DNA of 64,000 nt, from positions 2,728,001 to 2,792,000 of the forward strand of contig JAJGBQ010000002.1 of assembly GCA_022457065.1 (NCBI GenBank). Reading direction: 5' to 3'. Shown piece after piece: positions 46,801 through 59,950 of this stretch (position 1 is its first letter; each line of letters starts with the position of its first letter). The notes beneath the pieces were generated by a model. That model did not search any database, had not been told where the DNA came from, and was given only the letters and a program-made list of their open reading frames with translations. The DNA comes from Curvularia sp. ZM96 (taxonomy: Eukaryota; Ascomycota; Dothideomycetes; Pleosporales; Pleosporaceae). Made by a program: the position numbers and the translations under genes.

Positions 46801-49800
46801 TAGCAGGGTGCGCAGAGAGGGACCTCACGTGTGTTACGCGCATCTCGAAAGAGATTTAGTCTCCAAGCCTCTTATCTCCCCCTCTTTCTTTTAATTATTT
46901 GGGCGGGCGCGCGGCGCGTCCCGTTAGCTTATAATTTCGAGAGCTATGGTTCGTCACGATGATGTAGGCCCTGGTATCTGATATCCCTTTAGCACACCCC
47001 CACCCCCTGGCAGGGTCGGGCTTATGTTGCGGCGCATCTGCGCTTGAAAGACCGAGCAGGGTGAGGCTATCGCAGGCCAGAGACGCTAGGTTGTAAGACC
47101 ACAACCGTGTAAAAGCAGCTTGTTAGACTAAGTAGAATGGTACCGAAAGTTGGCCAACAAAGGTGACAAGGAAGCTCAGTTGGCGGTGCCGTGCGTTGCA
47201 AACCAGAGTAACTTTGCGCTCTTCTTGACACTGTCGATCACTGCCGACTTGTTGATCTCCGTATCCGCTCGAGGGATTTTCTCGGTCACGCCGTGTACGC
47301 TACAGGCGCGGTGATGGTGGTAGCGACGGCAATAGCGTTTGACGACGGGACGACGAGGGCCAATCTGACTTTGCCATGGCGCGGCAAGTTGTACCGGGAC
47401 CTAGGCGGGGACTTACAAGTTGCTTGAATCGTAGCCCACGCATCGGTAGATGGGAGATTTGGCGGTCAGATCACATGGCTGTGCGTTGACATGGTGTGTA
47501 CCGGGGTCCAGTGTAGCGTCCAGGGCGAAATTTCTTCAGGAGTTTTATGGGCCTGTCAGGGCAGCAGTTCCAGAACGTGTAGTACGTAGATGCGGACGGA
47601 CGAACAACAAGGTCCCAAACAGAACCTGGGACTCAGGCGATATTTTTTCGGAGACAGGACTAGGGGAGTAGGATCACCCAAGTTCTGAGTTGGTGGTGGT
47701 CTGATTATAGTGGACTGACTAGTTTTACTTCTTCCTAAGCGTAGTGTGTCTTGGGCGAAACATTATCTGTATGCACGATCCGTATTCTACGATTGGTTCT
47801 TTGGCGGTTCGACGCCACATGTGGCGGGTCTCGGCGTAGAATTGCTCCGAAGTACCGCAGACCAGATGGTACACTGGACAAAGGATGTGTGCGGTTGCCC
47901 GCAGGACTGGAAAAACTATCAATGGCCGGATCCGAATTAGTCGTGCAACGCGGTTTACGCCCGTAAGGAAAGGAGATCGCGATTGTGTGTTGGCCAATGA
48001 TGGATGGGACAAGGTTGGTTGAGGAGCGGTCAGGGAGTCTGCAGTTTGGGCACGTGACCAGCGATCTCAAAGTGCCGAGTCATTGGCGGCTGCAGAACAT
48101 TCACAATGTCCTTTTGCTGCCTGGGCGTTTAGATCAGCACTGACGACAACAGACTTCACCTACATGTCGTAGCAGTGTAAGAAGAGGTATGGTGACGGGG
48201 GTATTTCTCCGAAGCTAAGTAATTCTTCCGCGGAGCGTGCACTGATTGGCGACGACGGTTGCCCAGGAATAACCTCGGCATCACAGAGTTGGTTGATACA
48301 CCAATGAGGGGCAGCCGGACAGCATGACAACGGTGGAACCCTCAATAGCTTCTGTTGGTGATCTAGTGACAAACAACTAGATTGAGATGTCCATCGGACG
48401 CGGGATGGAGCCAGCGGATCCCAAACTAGCAACGAAGCGAGAAGTCCGAAGATCAACGGCGAACTGTGTAGTGGGTCTGACATGTCTTGTGTGGTGACGG
48501 AGCAAAAATTGCTTCGAATGCGCGCGTTTGTCCGTCCCTGTCGACGCAGGACCACAAAGTTGTAGGCGATCAGGGGGTTGGGAGTTGGGTACCTGCAGGG
48601 CTTGGTCATGTTGGTAGCAGAGAACGCCCGAAACCCATGGGTCAGCGCGCGTGGCATGTTTTGGGCCGCTCCGGCATCTGCCATGCCTTATTTTTTTTTT
48701 CTTGTGTCTTGTCTCCCAAGACTGCCGTGGATCCGAGACGACGGATCAAGCAGCCTAGTCTCTCAAGAGTCTATGAGCTAAGCACTTGGTAGGATTAAGT
48801 ATCCAACAAGAATGTCGGTGAATGTATTTGGTATCTGATCTGACGTCGGACAAGGTTTGAAGCCGATGCAGTGCGCGTGTCGTGGGCAACGAACGAAGAC
48901 TTGTTCGGAGGATCTTCGCGTGCATGCTGCATCCTTGGGCGGTTGCGACTCGCGTATCGCCCTGAGGGTTACGCGGGGTCGTTGGGGTTGCCAGAAGGAT
49001 TTGTTAAGCGCGGTTTGTAAGCATTGGCGTGCACAGAGTCGTTCTGTTGAAGAAAAGCAGCCAAAAAGCTCCGCGACGAGAGAGATCGACGGCGACGTTG
49101 ATGGGACCGCGGTGCCGAGAGCCGAGCTTGTGGCGGTGCGCGCGCGCATGGACACGTCTCGCAAACCAGCCCCAAAACGCAGGCGGGCGAAAGCGTATAG
49201 TGTGCAGCGTCTAGCCAACCGACGCGTGGCGGTGCGCGCAGCGAAGACGGTGGGCTGGGGTTCCACTACCCGCTAGAACCGAACATGAACCGGAAGTCTG
49301 GAATGACATCATGCTCGATCCCGGTCGTGCTGTAGGTCATACACTAGCGTACGGTTGGCTTTCTAGAATCATATGACTGCAACGCGGGCGGTCTCTAGGG
49401 TTTGCCTGGAGGGGCTGCTGCCCGGAGACGAAACTTGACAGGCAAGGAGAGCAGCTCTGGAGGTGCGGCGAGGGGGCCTGGTCTGCTTTGTACGTAAAAC
49501 CAGCCTGCTGGGTGGGCAGCGACCAGGGCGGCCGACGCGCCGGCAGCCCATTGGCTGGGCCGCCGCTATATTTGGCAAAGCGGCCTGGCCGCCTTGGACG
49601 CGGAAAACGCAGGGCAAACCATGGCCGTCACACGGGGAAAGGCCACTAGGCCCAGGGAGCTAAGGCCATACTGGCCAACCTTAATTCTTGTGTGCATCCT
49701 TCAACTGCCTACCCTTGCGACGAGGGCCACGGGGGTTTGCGGGAGTCCGGATTTCTGTACTACTCCGACCAGAGGGAGCAAAGACGAGAACCACACCAGA

Positions 49801-50643
49801 AGCATATGAAACCTGCACACTGCGCTGCGTCGAAACAAGCATTAATTGGTCTTCTAATCTATGGATGCCTTCCCATTCTATGTCTAATTCGTCTGAGATT
49901 GATGTCCGCGCTTGCGCCCAGCTCGCGTCAAAACAAGTGTGGTCGCGTATGCATCTGAGTGGGTGGGTGGATGGATGGATGGATGTAGTAGTATTATGTA
50001 GTACGTACATGTGTGACAACCTCGTCAGTGTCTGCTGCTACGGCGGGCACAGGTTCCGCCAGGGCCATATGTCCGCTTTGCAACCCCCTTTAGCGAGCAC
50101 CGGTCCAGTTACCTTGACGTAACAGGATACGTACAAGCGTACATGTCGCATGCCCGTGCAGAACATTTTCCACTCGCTAAACCTTTCCATCTTTGCAGCC
50201 CCAGCTGGTGCGCCGAAGCCCCGCCGCCGCCAGTCCCCGAGTGGCTTACTGCCAAAACGCTCAAACTTGCAACTGAGTGCATGTCATCGGGCCAACTTGA
50301 AGCTCACCACCTAGCCAGCCCATGGCCCCATGGCATGGCCTCATGGCTAATCGATCGGAAATTGTCCTGCTGTTGTCCCGTGCAGCGGTGGAGATGACGA
50401 CAACGGGCCGGACGGATGTGTTTCATCCCATCGGTGCGATTTCTTCATCCTGGGAAATGACGGTGCTCAGGCCTGGCTGTATTTGTACTGGCCTGGCACA
50501 TACCCCGCAGTCGGCGACTGGTCCAGCGCGGCTTCTGCGTTGGGCGCACCGAGGTGGTGGTGGTAATGCGCTCCAGACGCCGCAACCTGGAGCGGAGTGG
50601 GACTCATTTGGTTCCTGGGGGTTCGTTCAGCCTGCCGTTTTGT
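43865..50643. other. 6.8 kb between convergent genes with no recognisable gene
   Basis: The 3' flank of KAP104 runs into a long stretch with no protein I can support. GT-rich (44200-44560) and C-rich (44650-45110) blocks alternate, A/G-rich sequence is seen around 45230-45560, and GC content rises at 46900-47050 and 48850-50640. Simple repeats include GGGT/GGAT at 49960-49985. The longest ATG-initiated frame, 174 codons on the minus strand at 48160-48684, has no protein-like pattern. Confidence 0.5.
49960..49985. repeat. GGGT/GGAT microsatellite
   Basis: Three GGGT-like units run into four GGAT units. It lies in a gene-free spacer. Confidence 0.75.
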
Positions 50644-52562
50644 TCACGTCCAGATAGGTGTAGCCACGAACCCGCTGGGATAACCCGATTGCATGCCGAA
50701 TGAGATTGCATGCTCTTGCGGGGCCGAATATGGCGGCAGTAGCGCTACAGGTGACCCGAGTGGAGACGCGTAAGTGTTCGACGGTGCGTAGCTGCTGCTA
50801 GGCGTCCCATATGCATCCACAGTCGTCGACGAGCGAGGGACTTCGAGATAAGGCGATGTTGGTGCAGAAGTCATGCCGGGAGGAAGAAAGGTGAGCGGTG
50901 ATGGTGCGAATGCAGGAGAAAGACTCTGGCCGTAGCTGTACTGCGCAATGTGGTTCTCCAGGTCCTGGTTGATGGATTCTAGTGCGTAAGCGGATTGCTG
51001 CTGCATGGGTGCCATGGCCATGCTTTGTTGTCTCGTCCATTCTCGCCTTGCCTTGTAGGACGCTGCCATGTCCATGGGGAATCGTATCAAGTACGACATG
51101 GTCTGTACGTGCGAGTCATAGCGTGCGTCTTGGAATCCCTGCACGAGCTGATTGATCTCTTCCAACGGACGAAGTGCCAGGTCTGCGACAAAAACCGAGG
51201 CCACGTCGGGGAACATTGGTTCCAAGGCGAGGGCGGTAGCGTAAAAGTGTGCCAGAATGACCAGAACAATAATGTCTCCCCGTTTGGCAGCCAGGAGGGA
51301 AATGGGCACCCAGAACAGCCACTTGCGGAGGGCATAGAGTTGGTTGAACTGCTCCTCCGGGCTCTGTGCTTGACTCGACGACCCCAGGCGGTCAAGGTAG
51401 CCCTTGAGCTGCTCCACCCATTTGGATTCCTGTTCATTGCGTACCAGGTAGGGTTGCAGTCGCTGTAACGAGGCATGAATGTCGACGAGGGCGTTTAATT
51501 GTTCTCTGCGTACTTCTGGTGCGATGGGCGTGCTGATGGGGTTCATGAAATGTCGGTCAGGCATGGGAGTGTGCTCTGCAATGTAGTCGGCGAAGAGAGA
51601 CTCGTGCCTCCAGGGCTGCATGGACTGAATGACCTGCGGTAAAGTTAGTTTTTATGCTTTCATGGAGATCTCCAATCAACTTACTGTTTTTGTGCCGGTA
51701 ACCAGAGAGGCCCAGCCTCGCCTAAGCGCCTTGGGTTAGTGGTGTGAAAAAGCAAAACGGGTTCGGGGTCCCATGCTCACCAGTCCGTCGCCTGCCATGC
51801 AAGGAGAAGAGAAGACGCAAGCACTGCGTCTGAGTTGTGTTTAGTAAAGTTGGTAATTCCGTCGTGCAAGCCCTTGAGGGCAAGACTGGCGTGGTGAAAG
51901 GCAAGGTTGCGGGTCTCGGTGGATTGTGAGATCCAGGCCAGATGCGAGGCAGAGAAGGCAAGGATGCTGTGCATAACGAAGGGATGGGACGCGGCAATGC
52001 TCAAGAATCTGGCCATGTTAGTATTGCTCTGAAGACAAACGAGAGTAGAAATGGGGGAATTCTGTGCGTACTTGGGCATCATGTCGGTCCACAGGGTGGA
52101 TTTTGAGGTTCGGTTTCGGAACATCTCGTTGGAGATGGAAGATAGGTGGTGAATGAGACGGAGGTCAACCGTCGTCAAAGCACGCCATTGCGGCTGAGGG
52201 TACACTCTGAGCTCTGGGAAGGGGAACTCGCCCGTCTGTCTCCAGAGCTCAATGGTGGCCTCAATCTCGGGTGTCCAGAGCAGATTAGGCTGCTGGGGAG
52301 ATTGAGGCGATTCTGGCATCATGGCGGTAGGACTGTCCATGTAGTCGCAGCGGACCTGATGCTTTGTGCAGTTGCGGCTGAGTAGAGTGTTAGTTTACGT
52401 GGAGGGACATTGACAAAAGGAGAGAAAAAAACAGAGCTGTGGTGATTCTTACCATTGCGGGAATGTTTCATCACAGCGAATATGCCTCCTCTTGCACGTC
52501 TTGCAACCCTTTCGGGATTTGGTGTGGCTGCGCCTTGAAGGACCACCGCCGGGACCAGCCAT
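50644..52562 (-). CDS. Zn(II)2Cys6 transcription factor with fungal-specific regulatory region
   Basis: Five exons, 52562-52453, 52377-52072, 52008-51781, 51721-51685 and 51633-50644, give 556 residues. The binuclear zinc cluster is at the N-terminus and complete after splicing: Cys20, 23, 30, 37, 40 and 47 (C-x2-C-x6-C-x6-C-x2-C-x6-C), with KRRHIRCDE between. Intron 1 splits the codon of Cys37. No long coiled-coil dimer helix follows. The central part (HHLSSISNEMF, FVMHSILAFSASHLAW) is the fungal transcription-factor domain seen in Upc2/Ecm22-like and related C6 proteins. The Pro/Ser/Tyr-rich C-terminus may activate transcription. Exon 4 is only 37 nt. Intron 2 is 63 nt, stop-free and in frame. 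The target pathway is unknown; similarity to sterol regulators is only at family level. Confidence 0.9.
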
Positions 52563-54006
52563 TTTATCTCTTTTGGGAAGGGACGAAGAATTGATCAAAA
52601 TCGTTCCAGTGGAAGAGGGGAGACGAGAACGTTGCTAACGTTGTCGGGTTTGGAGGTTGATGTTGGCGGGCCAAGTTTGTCACGGCTGAAGGGGGGCAGT
52701 GACGGAGTATGGATTTGGGATGGGTTTGGAGGGTAGGTAGCGAGAGGAGGAGGGAAGAGACCCAAAAAGGTGTAGTGGAAGTGGCGCGGTAGGTTGATAA
52801 AAGCGAGGGTAATGGGGTCGAAACCGGTGAATAAATTGGACAGGGTGTTTGTGTGCGAGTATTTTATCAGGCTGTGGTGAGGATGGGCTGGTGGTGATAT
52901 ATAGTGCAGAATGCAGATAGGATGGATAAGCTTAGATAGCTTTAGGGCTGGCCTCGATATTGACGCAAAGGCAGCGATACCTCCGGCGGACAGGCAACGA
53001 GGGTACGACAGGTTAGGACGAGGTGACAGCGGATGGGGTCAAGCTCGTCTGCAAGCTGCCCCCTGCACCGCGACCATGCAGGATCAGGACAAGGCTACGA
53101 GGCTAGAGGGTCGCCAGGCTGGAGGTGGACCTGGGTGGTATGGGAGCAACAAGCGCAGGGTGACTTGTGCTCGGGAGCCAACGACAAAGATGCGGAAACG
53201 GGGCCAAGGAGGTTTAGCAGTGGCATAGCGTCCACACAAATAGCAGTGACGCCACGGAGGGCGGAGGGGAGGGGGCTCTTGTGTGTGGTAGCAGCCGAGA
53301 GCTCGACGAGGAGCTAGCAGGGACTACCGCGAAGCTTGCGGGAGCTACAGTTGCTGGATTGATTGATGCACGCTGATGGGACCGGCTGGCTCATGCTCGT
53401 ATGACATGGCCCCGGTGTAACTCCCGTGGGGAGGAAGCTTCTATGCCAGTGGCCATGGACGCCCCTCGCCATTGTGAGCAGAGGGGGCTTGGCTGAGGGC
53501 ATGCGAGCCATCCAGGGCAGGTGGTGGCGGCTGCCTGTGGGGTAGGCTGGTACTTGGACAGCACTGGCAAGCCGCCGGGCCAAGATGGCAGTCGGTTGCT
53601 ACGTGCACCGTGGCATGTGTTGTATATACATAGTAGTAGACGTGATGGCTGAATGGGCGGGTGAATGGTCAAGGGCTGCATGGTTCACCAGTGTGGTCGG
53701 CCGTAGGCGTGGATGCGCTCGTGAGGACCCCTGCTGTGGCCGCGAGCGTGGGCGTGGGCAGGAGTTGGTGGACTGGGAGGCATGCTGGACGTCAGCTGGG
53801 GGTTGCAGCAGTTGGGCCCCTGGTCGGATCCGGCTGGGACAGACGTTTGAGCGGCGTGGTGCTGGTGCAGTGCATGAGCCGCGCTGGCGGGGGTGCAGTG
53901 GGTGGTGGGTGTGCTCAGCGCAGAGCAAAACGGCCATCGAGGTCCGACGACCGAGCAGGGCGGGCCGTGCGTGGAGCAGGATCGACCAGTAGCAGGCGGA
54001 TAGCGT

Positions 54007-54046
54007 GCTGGGCCTTGCTGGGCCTTGCTGGGCTTCGCTGGGCCCT
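54007..54046. repeat. Tandem 10-bp repeat, GCTGGGCCTT, four copies
   Basis: Two exact and two slightly diverged copies of GCTGGGCCTT lie head to tail, at the point where strand composition starts to switch. Confidence 0.8.
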
Positions 54047-54130
54047 TGTCTGCAACCGGTAGCTCCAACCAAGGGCCCCGGGTCAGCTTCGGGGCGCGCG
54101 AGCTGCTAACTTTTTTCCCTCGCGCGTGCG

Positions 54131-54200
54131 TGCAGTGCAGCGCAGTGCAGTGTAGGGTGCAGCGCGTCTGCTGGCTGCCCTGCCCTGCCCTGCCTAGGAA
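54131..54200. repeat. GTGCA and CTGCC short tandem repeats
   Basis: A run of GTGCAG/CGCAG-type units is followed by four CTGCC units. Low complexity, non-coding. Confidence 0.65.
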
Positions 54201-55980
54201 CCCGGCCGCCCGGCTGTCCTGCCTGCCCTGAATCCGCCCATGGCCATCTCACACACCACGGCATACACCACATACAGTGCCTGCGACTACACAGCCTGCC
54301 TGCTGCTGATGCCAACCGCCAGCCCGCTGCCACTCGCGACGACACGACTGCGCGAGCCGGGGCCGTCCAATATCTCGCGGTCAAAAATAGCTCCTCGTGC
54401 GTCACCCGCCATCAGACGATGCTGGCGATGACGGCACGCTACCCAAACCCACAAAGCGCTGTCACTCTGTCAGTCCATCACTCCCTCCGCTGCTGCGCCC
54501 ATCTGGCCTGAGCCCGTCACCGTCGCCGCCCTGGCCTCACTTTCCTTCACTGCGACCGTCTATCGATACTACGCTGGCTCGTCCCACGCCCGTCGCTATT
54601 TACGGCGGCCTCGCGCGGGCCCGAGTCGTAGCGGCTCTATTCTCGTGGTTCGGCCGGGGATCCAGCAAGTCTCACCCGCCACACGCTCCTCCTGCCTGAG
54701 CGGATGACTCAGCAGCACAAGAGGGTCCTGCCCTGCCTGCCTGCTCGTTAGCGAGCCCGCCTGCCGTGGCGCCTGATCACATACTACACTGCCATGCCGT
54801 GTCTCACCAACGGCCGCTGCCAATGGCTACCCTCTGCCCCCTCGTCTCCCCCTCTGCTCTCTAATCCCATCGCCGAACACGCTGCTGAACGCGCCCGTTG
54901 GACATGCCGCCGCCGCCGCTAGCGCCAAGGCGTGGCTATGCCCACGCCTCGTTCCTGCGCTGCCGCTGAAACACGCCCACCTGCCATCGCCAGGTGCGAG
55001 ATACGAGTTCCAATACACGGCCACTAGTGGCTCTGTACCTTTGGCCTTTCTCTCGTCCTCTGCACCAGAGCCGTCTGAAAATCCCCTCCGTAGCGACAAT
55101 GCGGCATGCCCCATTCGGGCTAGCCCCGCTCAAAGCCACAAATGGCCTAGGGTTCGAGCGTGGCTAGCCTCCTTCCCACCGTGCTATTCTTAGCATCAAC
55201 CTCTCTTTTACCCTAACAACTTTGCAGCCAGCAATTCACCTCGGCCTGTCCTCGCCGTCTCTGGGCTCCTGCTAACCAGCACACCTCCGATCAAAGCTTC
55301 CACTCGCCTTCCATGCTTCCCTCCGTCCCTCCGCCATGGCATATGCCGATACATTAAGGTTATGCCAAGTGTCTGTTGGCGACCTAACACCCTCCGACCT
55401 GACTGCAACAGGCAATTGACAAGTGCTATACATATACCTCATGACGTCGGCACAAGCCATCCTCTCGTGTGACCCGACAAAGTCATACTAGCCGACCTCG
55501 TACCAAGCCAATGTTTACCCATCCCAATCCTGGCATGCATTACATTTTTTTCCCTCCTGCCAGCTGGTCTGCAAGCCACTCCCTACCTGCATCACCATGC
55601 AAAGCACCCCTCTCCACCCCTCGGCACATATCTGGGAACGGCTTAGTCTTCTGCCACACCATTGGCCCGGGATCAAGCGGTATCGACGAGTGTGGTAGGC
55701 GACATCAGAACCACATGTCCTCTACGCCCTCCCGGGCCAATCGTCTGCCCCGACGTCTGCTCCGACTAACTAGTGTCTCTGCCCGGATGATACACTTTTG
55801 CTGCAGTTACCGCCTTCGCCTACATCATATTCGCCGTAGTCTCGCTCACAAACTCACTTTGCTGATATTGCCAATATATCGTTGCACAGCTTTTTCTACT
55901 TCCATATGGGCTGCCTGATACCGTCACTCATAATTCCGCCTCATACCTAAAAGTAGAATATTGGAATGACTGGCAAGAAA

Positions 55981-56034
55981 TTAAAAAAATCCAAAAAAAA
56001 AAATAAAAAAAAATAAAGAGAGAGAGGGAGAAAA
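55981..56034 (+). repeat. A-rich tract followed by GA repeat
   Basis: Runs of 7, 11 and 9 adenines with single interruptions lead into GAGAGAGAGG. It could be a genomic poly(A) region or a replication-slippage tract. No retroelement coding sequence lies upstream. Confidence 0.7.
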
Positions 56035-59000
56035 ATCTTCTCTCCCCCACCTACTGCCATCATACTTGCATAACCAAAACTTACTGTGTGATACTGACAC
56101 TCCTACATGGCTAACGGTACTAGGAAACTCGTACCATGAAACGTTCGGACCGGCCATAGAGTCGTTTCGAGCAATTATCGACATGGCTCAATAGTTAGCA
56201 GGTCCCCTCCCCACACGATCGACACCAGGTCCCTGAGTCGTGTCAAGACCAAGTCTCGATACAGAGATTTCCCATGTCAAAACTAATCATGCCAATTGCC
56301 ATGTGCACCCATGCCACTGGCGACCAGTGCGTTTACCGCCTTCTCCAAAACCATCTCGGTTTTCGCCGAACTTTCGGGCTATTTTTTCGGGGTAGTAGGA
56401 TATCTGTGTGTACTGGACTAGATGTCTAGACGGCACGTGTTTCTTTTCTCTCTCTTGCTCTCATCCATCTCACTCCCCTAAACCCCCCTTCGCTTGCATG
56501 TACCCTACCTAGTAACCACAAAAAAACAGTCTCTAGAATTTGCCCCTTCTCCCCCCGCCCCTGACTACCCTCCTTGCACAAGAAAGCATAGAGCGTTAGA
56601 GTACCATGGATGGATCATCCCCGTGCAAAAAAGGCAAAATTGCATGCAGGGGTAGGTTTCTGTACAACCGCTTCAGCTGCTCAAACTCTACTCTACACTG
56701 AGGCTCTCGGAGCTTATACAAGCTAGGTCAAGACGCGGTCTCACTCTACATACACACACATGAGGCCATATCTGCTTGGTTCTTGTATGGTCTGTGTATC
56801 GGAAGGGTCTAGCCCTCTGACATGAACGGTTTCTTTTCCTTGGCCTTGACCGCAACTAGGTGGTGCCACCTTTGCTGCATGATACCTTCACCCTGTTAGA
56901 CTCATACGTGCATCTTATGTCATTTGTATGCGCATCTCTTGGTGCCTTGGAAGGGGCATACGTACACCTCATCAGACACGTACGCACGTTGCTGAACTTT
57001 TTTCCATGTCGTGGTGTGCCCATTGGTTTGATGTCGGAAGTGTCACATGAAGGGAAATTAAACAAGGAAAATTGAAATTGTAGAGAGAGCCATGTCACCA
57101 AGATACTGGTTTTGGGCTCGACTACAAGAAAATGGAGATAGACGAGAACAAGCGTTCAGTACGGCCCATAGCGTTTCTCGCCTCACTTAACAGACAAATC
57201 ACAGCTCATGCGAGTAATGGCGGACGAGTAGTGCATGGCGAGTAATGGGGGATGGTGGTCCGGCCCAATCACGAGCAGCTGGCTGAGCCACAGCCATCAC
57301 CGTTTTTCTTGTGCAAAGGACGCTGTGAACTTGGTTTTTTGTGCTAAGATACTCTCATATGCGTGTAGGCTCTTGCTCCATGTATGGGAAAAGCCACAAT
57401 GGTCATGTATGAATGGAAAAAAAGGGAAACCGCCAGCTAAAACTGATGACCCATCATAATAACCAGTCTGTCTTGTCCGCATGTCGTCCGTATGTGAGAA
57501 GAAGAACGACAATGCCACGTCACTGAACACGACAAAGGACACGAAAGCATACAGCCGTCATGACCATCTGCCACTGATCACTCATCTCCTTTGTACCAAA
57601 ATCCAACATAACAAACAAAAAAGTAAAGTATCCTTATCTATCTGTTTTCTTTTTGTTGTATTTCCAACAGACAAGAATCGTGTTGAGCCAGTCAGAAACG
57701 CATTCATGTGGTGGAGATATTCTACAGAAAAAAGAAAATAGAAAAGAAAAGTAACGCTCGCTACACACATGTATACAATCTCTCTCCTCATAAAAAAGAA
57801 CATAATTATAAGATCAAAAAGTAAACGTATTTGTGTGCAAAAGCAAGCAAGCTATCAGGACAAATGTGAGCTAGATTACATCAATTGAGTTTGTATCGCT
57901 GTGATGTAGTGGATTGAGGTGCTATGTCTCAGTGAGAAACAAGAAAGTCTATATTTATGTTATTTTGTAGAAATCTCGCGTATTTGGGTTGAATATGCTG
58001 GTGATTATGTGCTGAACAATGCAGATCCCATGAGGGTATGTTGCGCTGCTATGGTTCATGACTTTGTACAGGGTGTTTGGTGTAGTGCTGGAGGAAGTGT
58101 TGACCGAGTTTCTGGAACGTCTGGGTTGAAGTGTGCCTTGAGGATTTTCACGGGCATTTTTTTCGTTGCAAGGCCAAGGTTGATGGGCTCTTGTGGGCCC
58201 GAGGGGGTTTCGATTGTGCTAGTTTTAGTCGTGTTTTTTTGGATGCTGAGGTGTACTCAGTAACAACTTACACTACAGTGGCAGTATGTGCACGGGTTGA
58301 GAGAACTAGAGAAAACGCAACGAGTTCTGGTCCTAAGACAGCTTGTACATGGACAAGCTTTCATATCTGCGTGAACCTTGATTCGTTTTTCCTCTGCTCC
58401 TTGCTACTATGATTTCGAGATACTTTCCTAGAGTCCAGCAGACTTAACTTCATATGAGCAGTCTACGCTTCAGCATTCTGCACTCTATCTACTGGCAGTC
58501 TCACTTTGCATAACGATACAGTCGTTCTCTATCAGATAGGACTCGCTTCTCTCCTTAGTTGCTATTCATTTATGATCATATTGATATAATATTCAAGACA
58601 CAAGTACATACAGCCGTCGAGCCATGCAATGCACCAACATGTAACCTTCCTTCGATTACAGATGTGTTTCCAGACTTCTACAATGTGACTGTACGTTTTA
58701 TAGTACTGTGTCTATGAGCTCCATAGGCCAAATCGGGTTTATAACACTCTGACTAGAAAACTGCAGAAGATTCAAAGGTAACATCACAGAAAAATTGATG
58801 ATAGTGTTGCAAGTATCACTCATAATAATTCTGTCAAATGTTTTAGTGCTGTGATATTCTCTACTCATTGTTCGTATAGCTGACACATAAACAGGGACTC
58901 TCTAGACTAAATGCAAGTATGAATCAAAGCCCTTCACAAGAGTTGTGAGTAGCGCATTAAGGACATCACCAGGAAGGGCTGTTGTTAGTAGAGAAGTAAG

Positions 59001-59950
59001 TGAGAGGCTTAGAAGATATGGCAAAGATTCAATAATAAGCCCACAGCCATCTTTGATTGACGTTCTTCAATCCATAAGATCCGAATGTTATCCATGATGA
59101 CGAAATCCAAGTAGTATAGGTATTCACCAGCTAGTTGTCGAGTTAGAATTTGACCAAATCTATCAACCTTGATATGTGCGTGAAGGTTTGTGGGTCAGCT
59201 TCAGCTTTGGTTGGACGATGCTATTGCGCAAAGCTGGTGCTTCTTTGCTTGCATAGCGTCAACCAAGCTATGTCCTTCTCTCTCAACATGTCGGTGACGA
59301 TATGGACAACGGAATATCCCGGTGAATCTAGAAACTAATGTAAAATTCGGTGACTCCGTGCCTAGGTAAAAAAAGAGATGAGATGCTTGAGATCGCTATC
59401 ATGACTCGATATAAACGCACTTGTCAAAGATCTTGAGCTCGTTGGTCAAGGCCCAGCTGTTAATTAATTCACTTGTTGCTCAAGACTTCATGTCGGCATA
59501 ATCATAGCTAATTATCGCTAGCGTCCCCAACAGTATTAAGTTTGTTAAACAGATTTGCGGGATTTGCTTCATCTATGTATACTTCGAGATACGATAAGAT
59601 CAACATACACGAGGCTGCACAAAGTATAATTACCTGACCAACTCAACAAATCTCCTAGAATCAACGGATATCACCGTTACAGTTATAAACGCTGTAACAC
59701 GCGCAATTATACCCAATTCAGCCCGGGAGCTCTAATTCTAGCGCAGAGCTTAGTAAAGACCAAAAAGACACATCCTGGATATTTGGTACGATCTACGCAG
59801 GATAGCCATGCTACTTGAGATGGCGGGGCTCTCGGAACGGTTCCGACCGCGGGCCGATATGTTCCCGGCGGTAGGCGCCTCGCGATGGCGTAAGGACCAT
59901 CATTCCACATCACATAGCTAGCAAAAGCAACTTTGCCTTCATACGCAGTC

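Larger units (their letters stand above)
52563..59950. other. 7.4 kb divergent spacer, no supportable gene
   Basis: The plus strand is G-rich from about 53100 to 54060 (a C-rich leader for the minus-strand regulator) and switches to C-rich from about 54240 to 55870. An A-rich tract follows at 55981-56034. Bases 57600-59950 are AT-rich with no intact open frame. Short tandem repeats cluster at 54007-54200. Confidence 0.5.

Noticed and set aside
48160..49276. Frames of 139-174 codons on both strands in the 6.8-kb gap
   Set aside because: They overlap one another, have no hydrophobic patterning or motif, and no splice-extended version improves them.
49940..50000. Possible CRISPR-like or minisatellite array
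   Set aside because: Only a 26-bp simple repeat with no spacers, in a eukaryotic context.
53585..54072. Frames of 127-157 codons on both strands
   Set aside because: They coincide with G-rich low-complexity DNA and tandem repeats upstream of the zinc-cluster gene.
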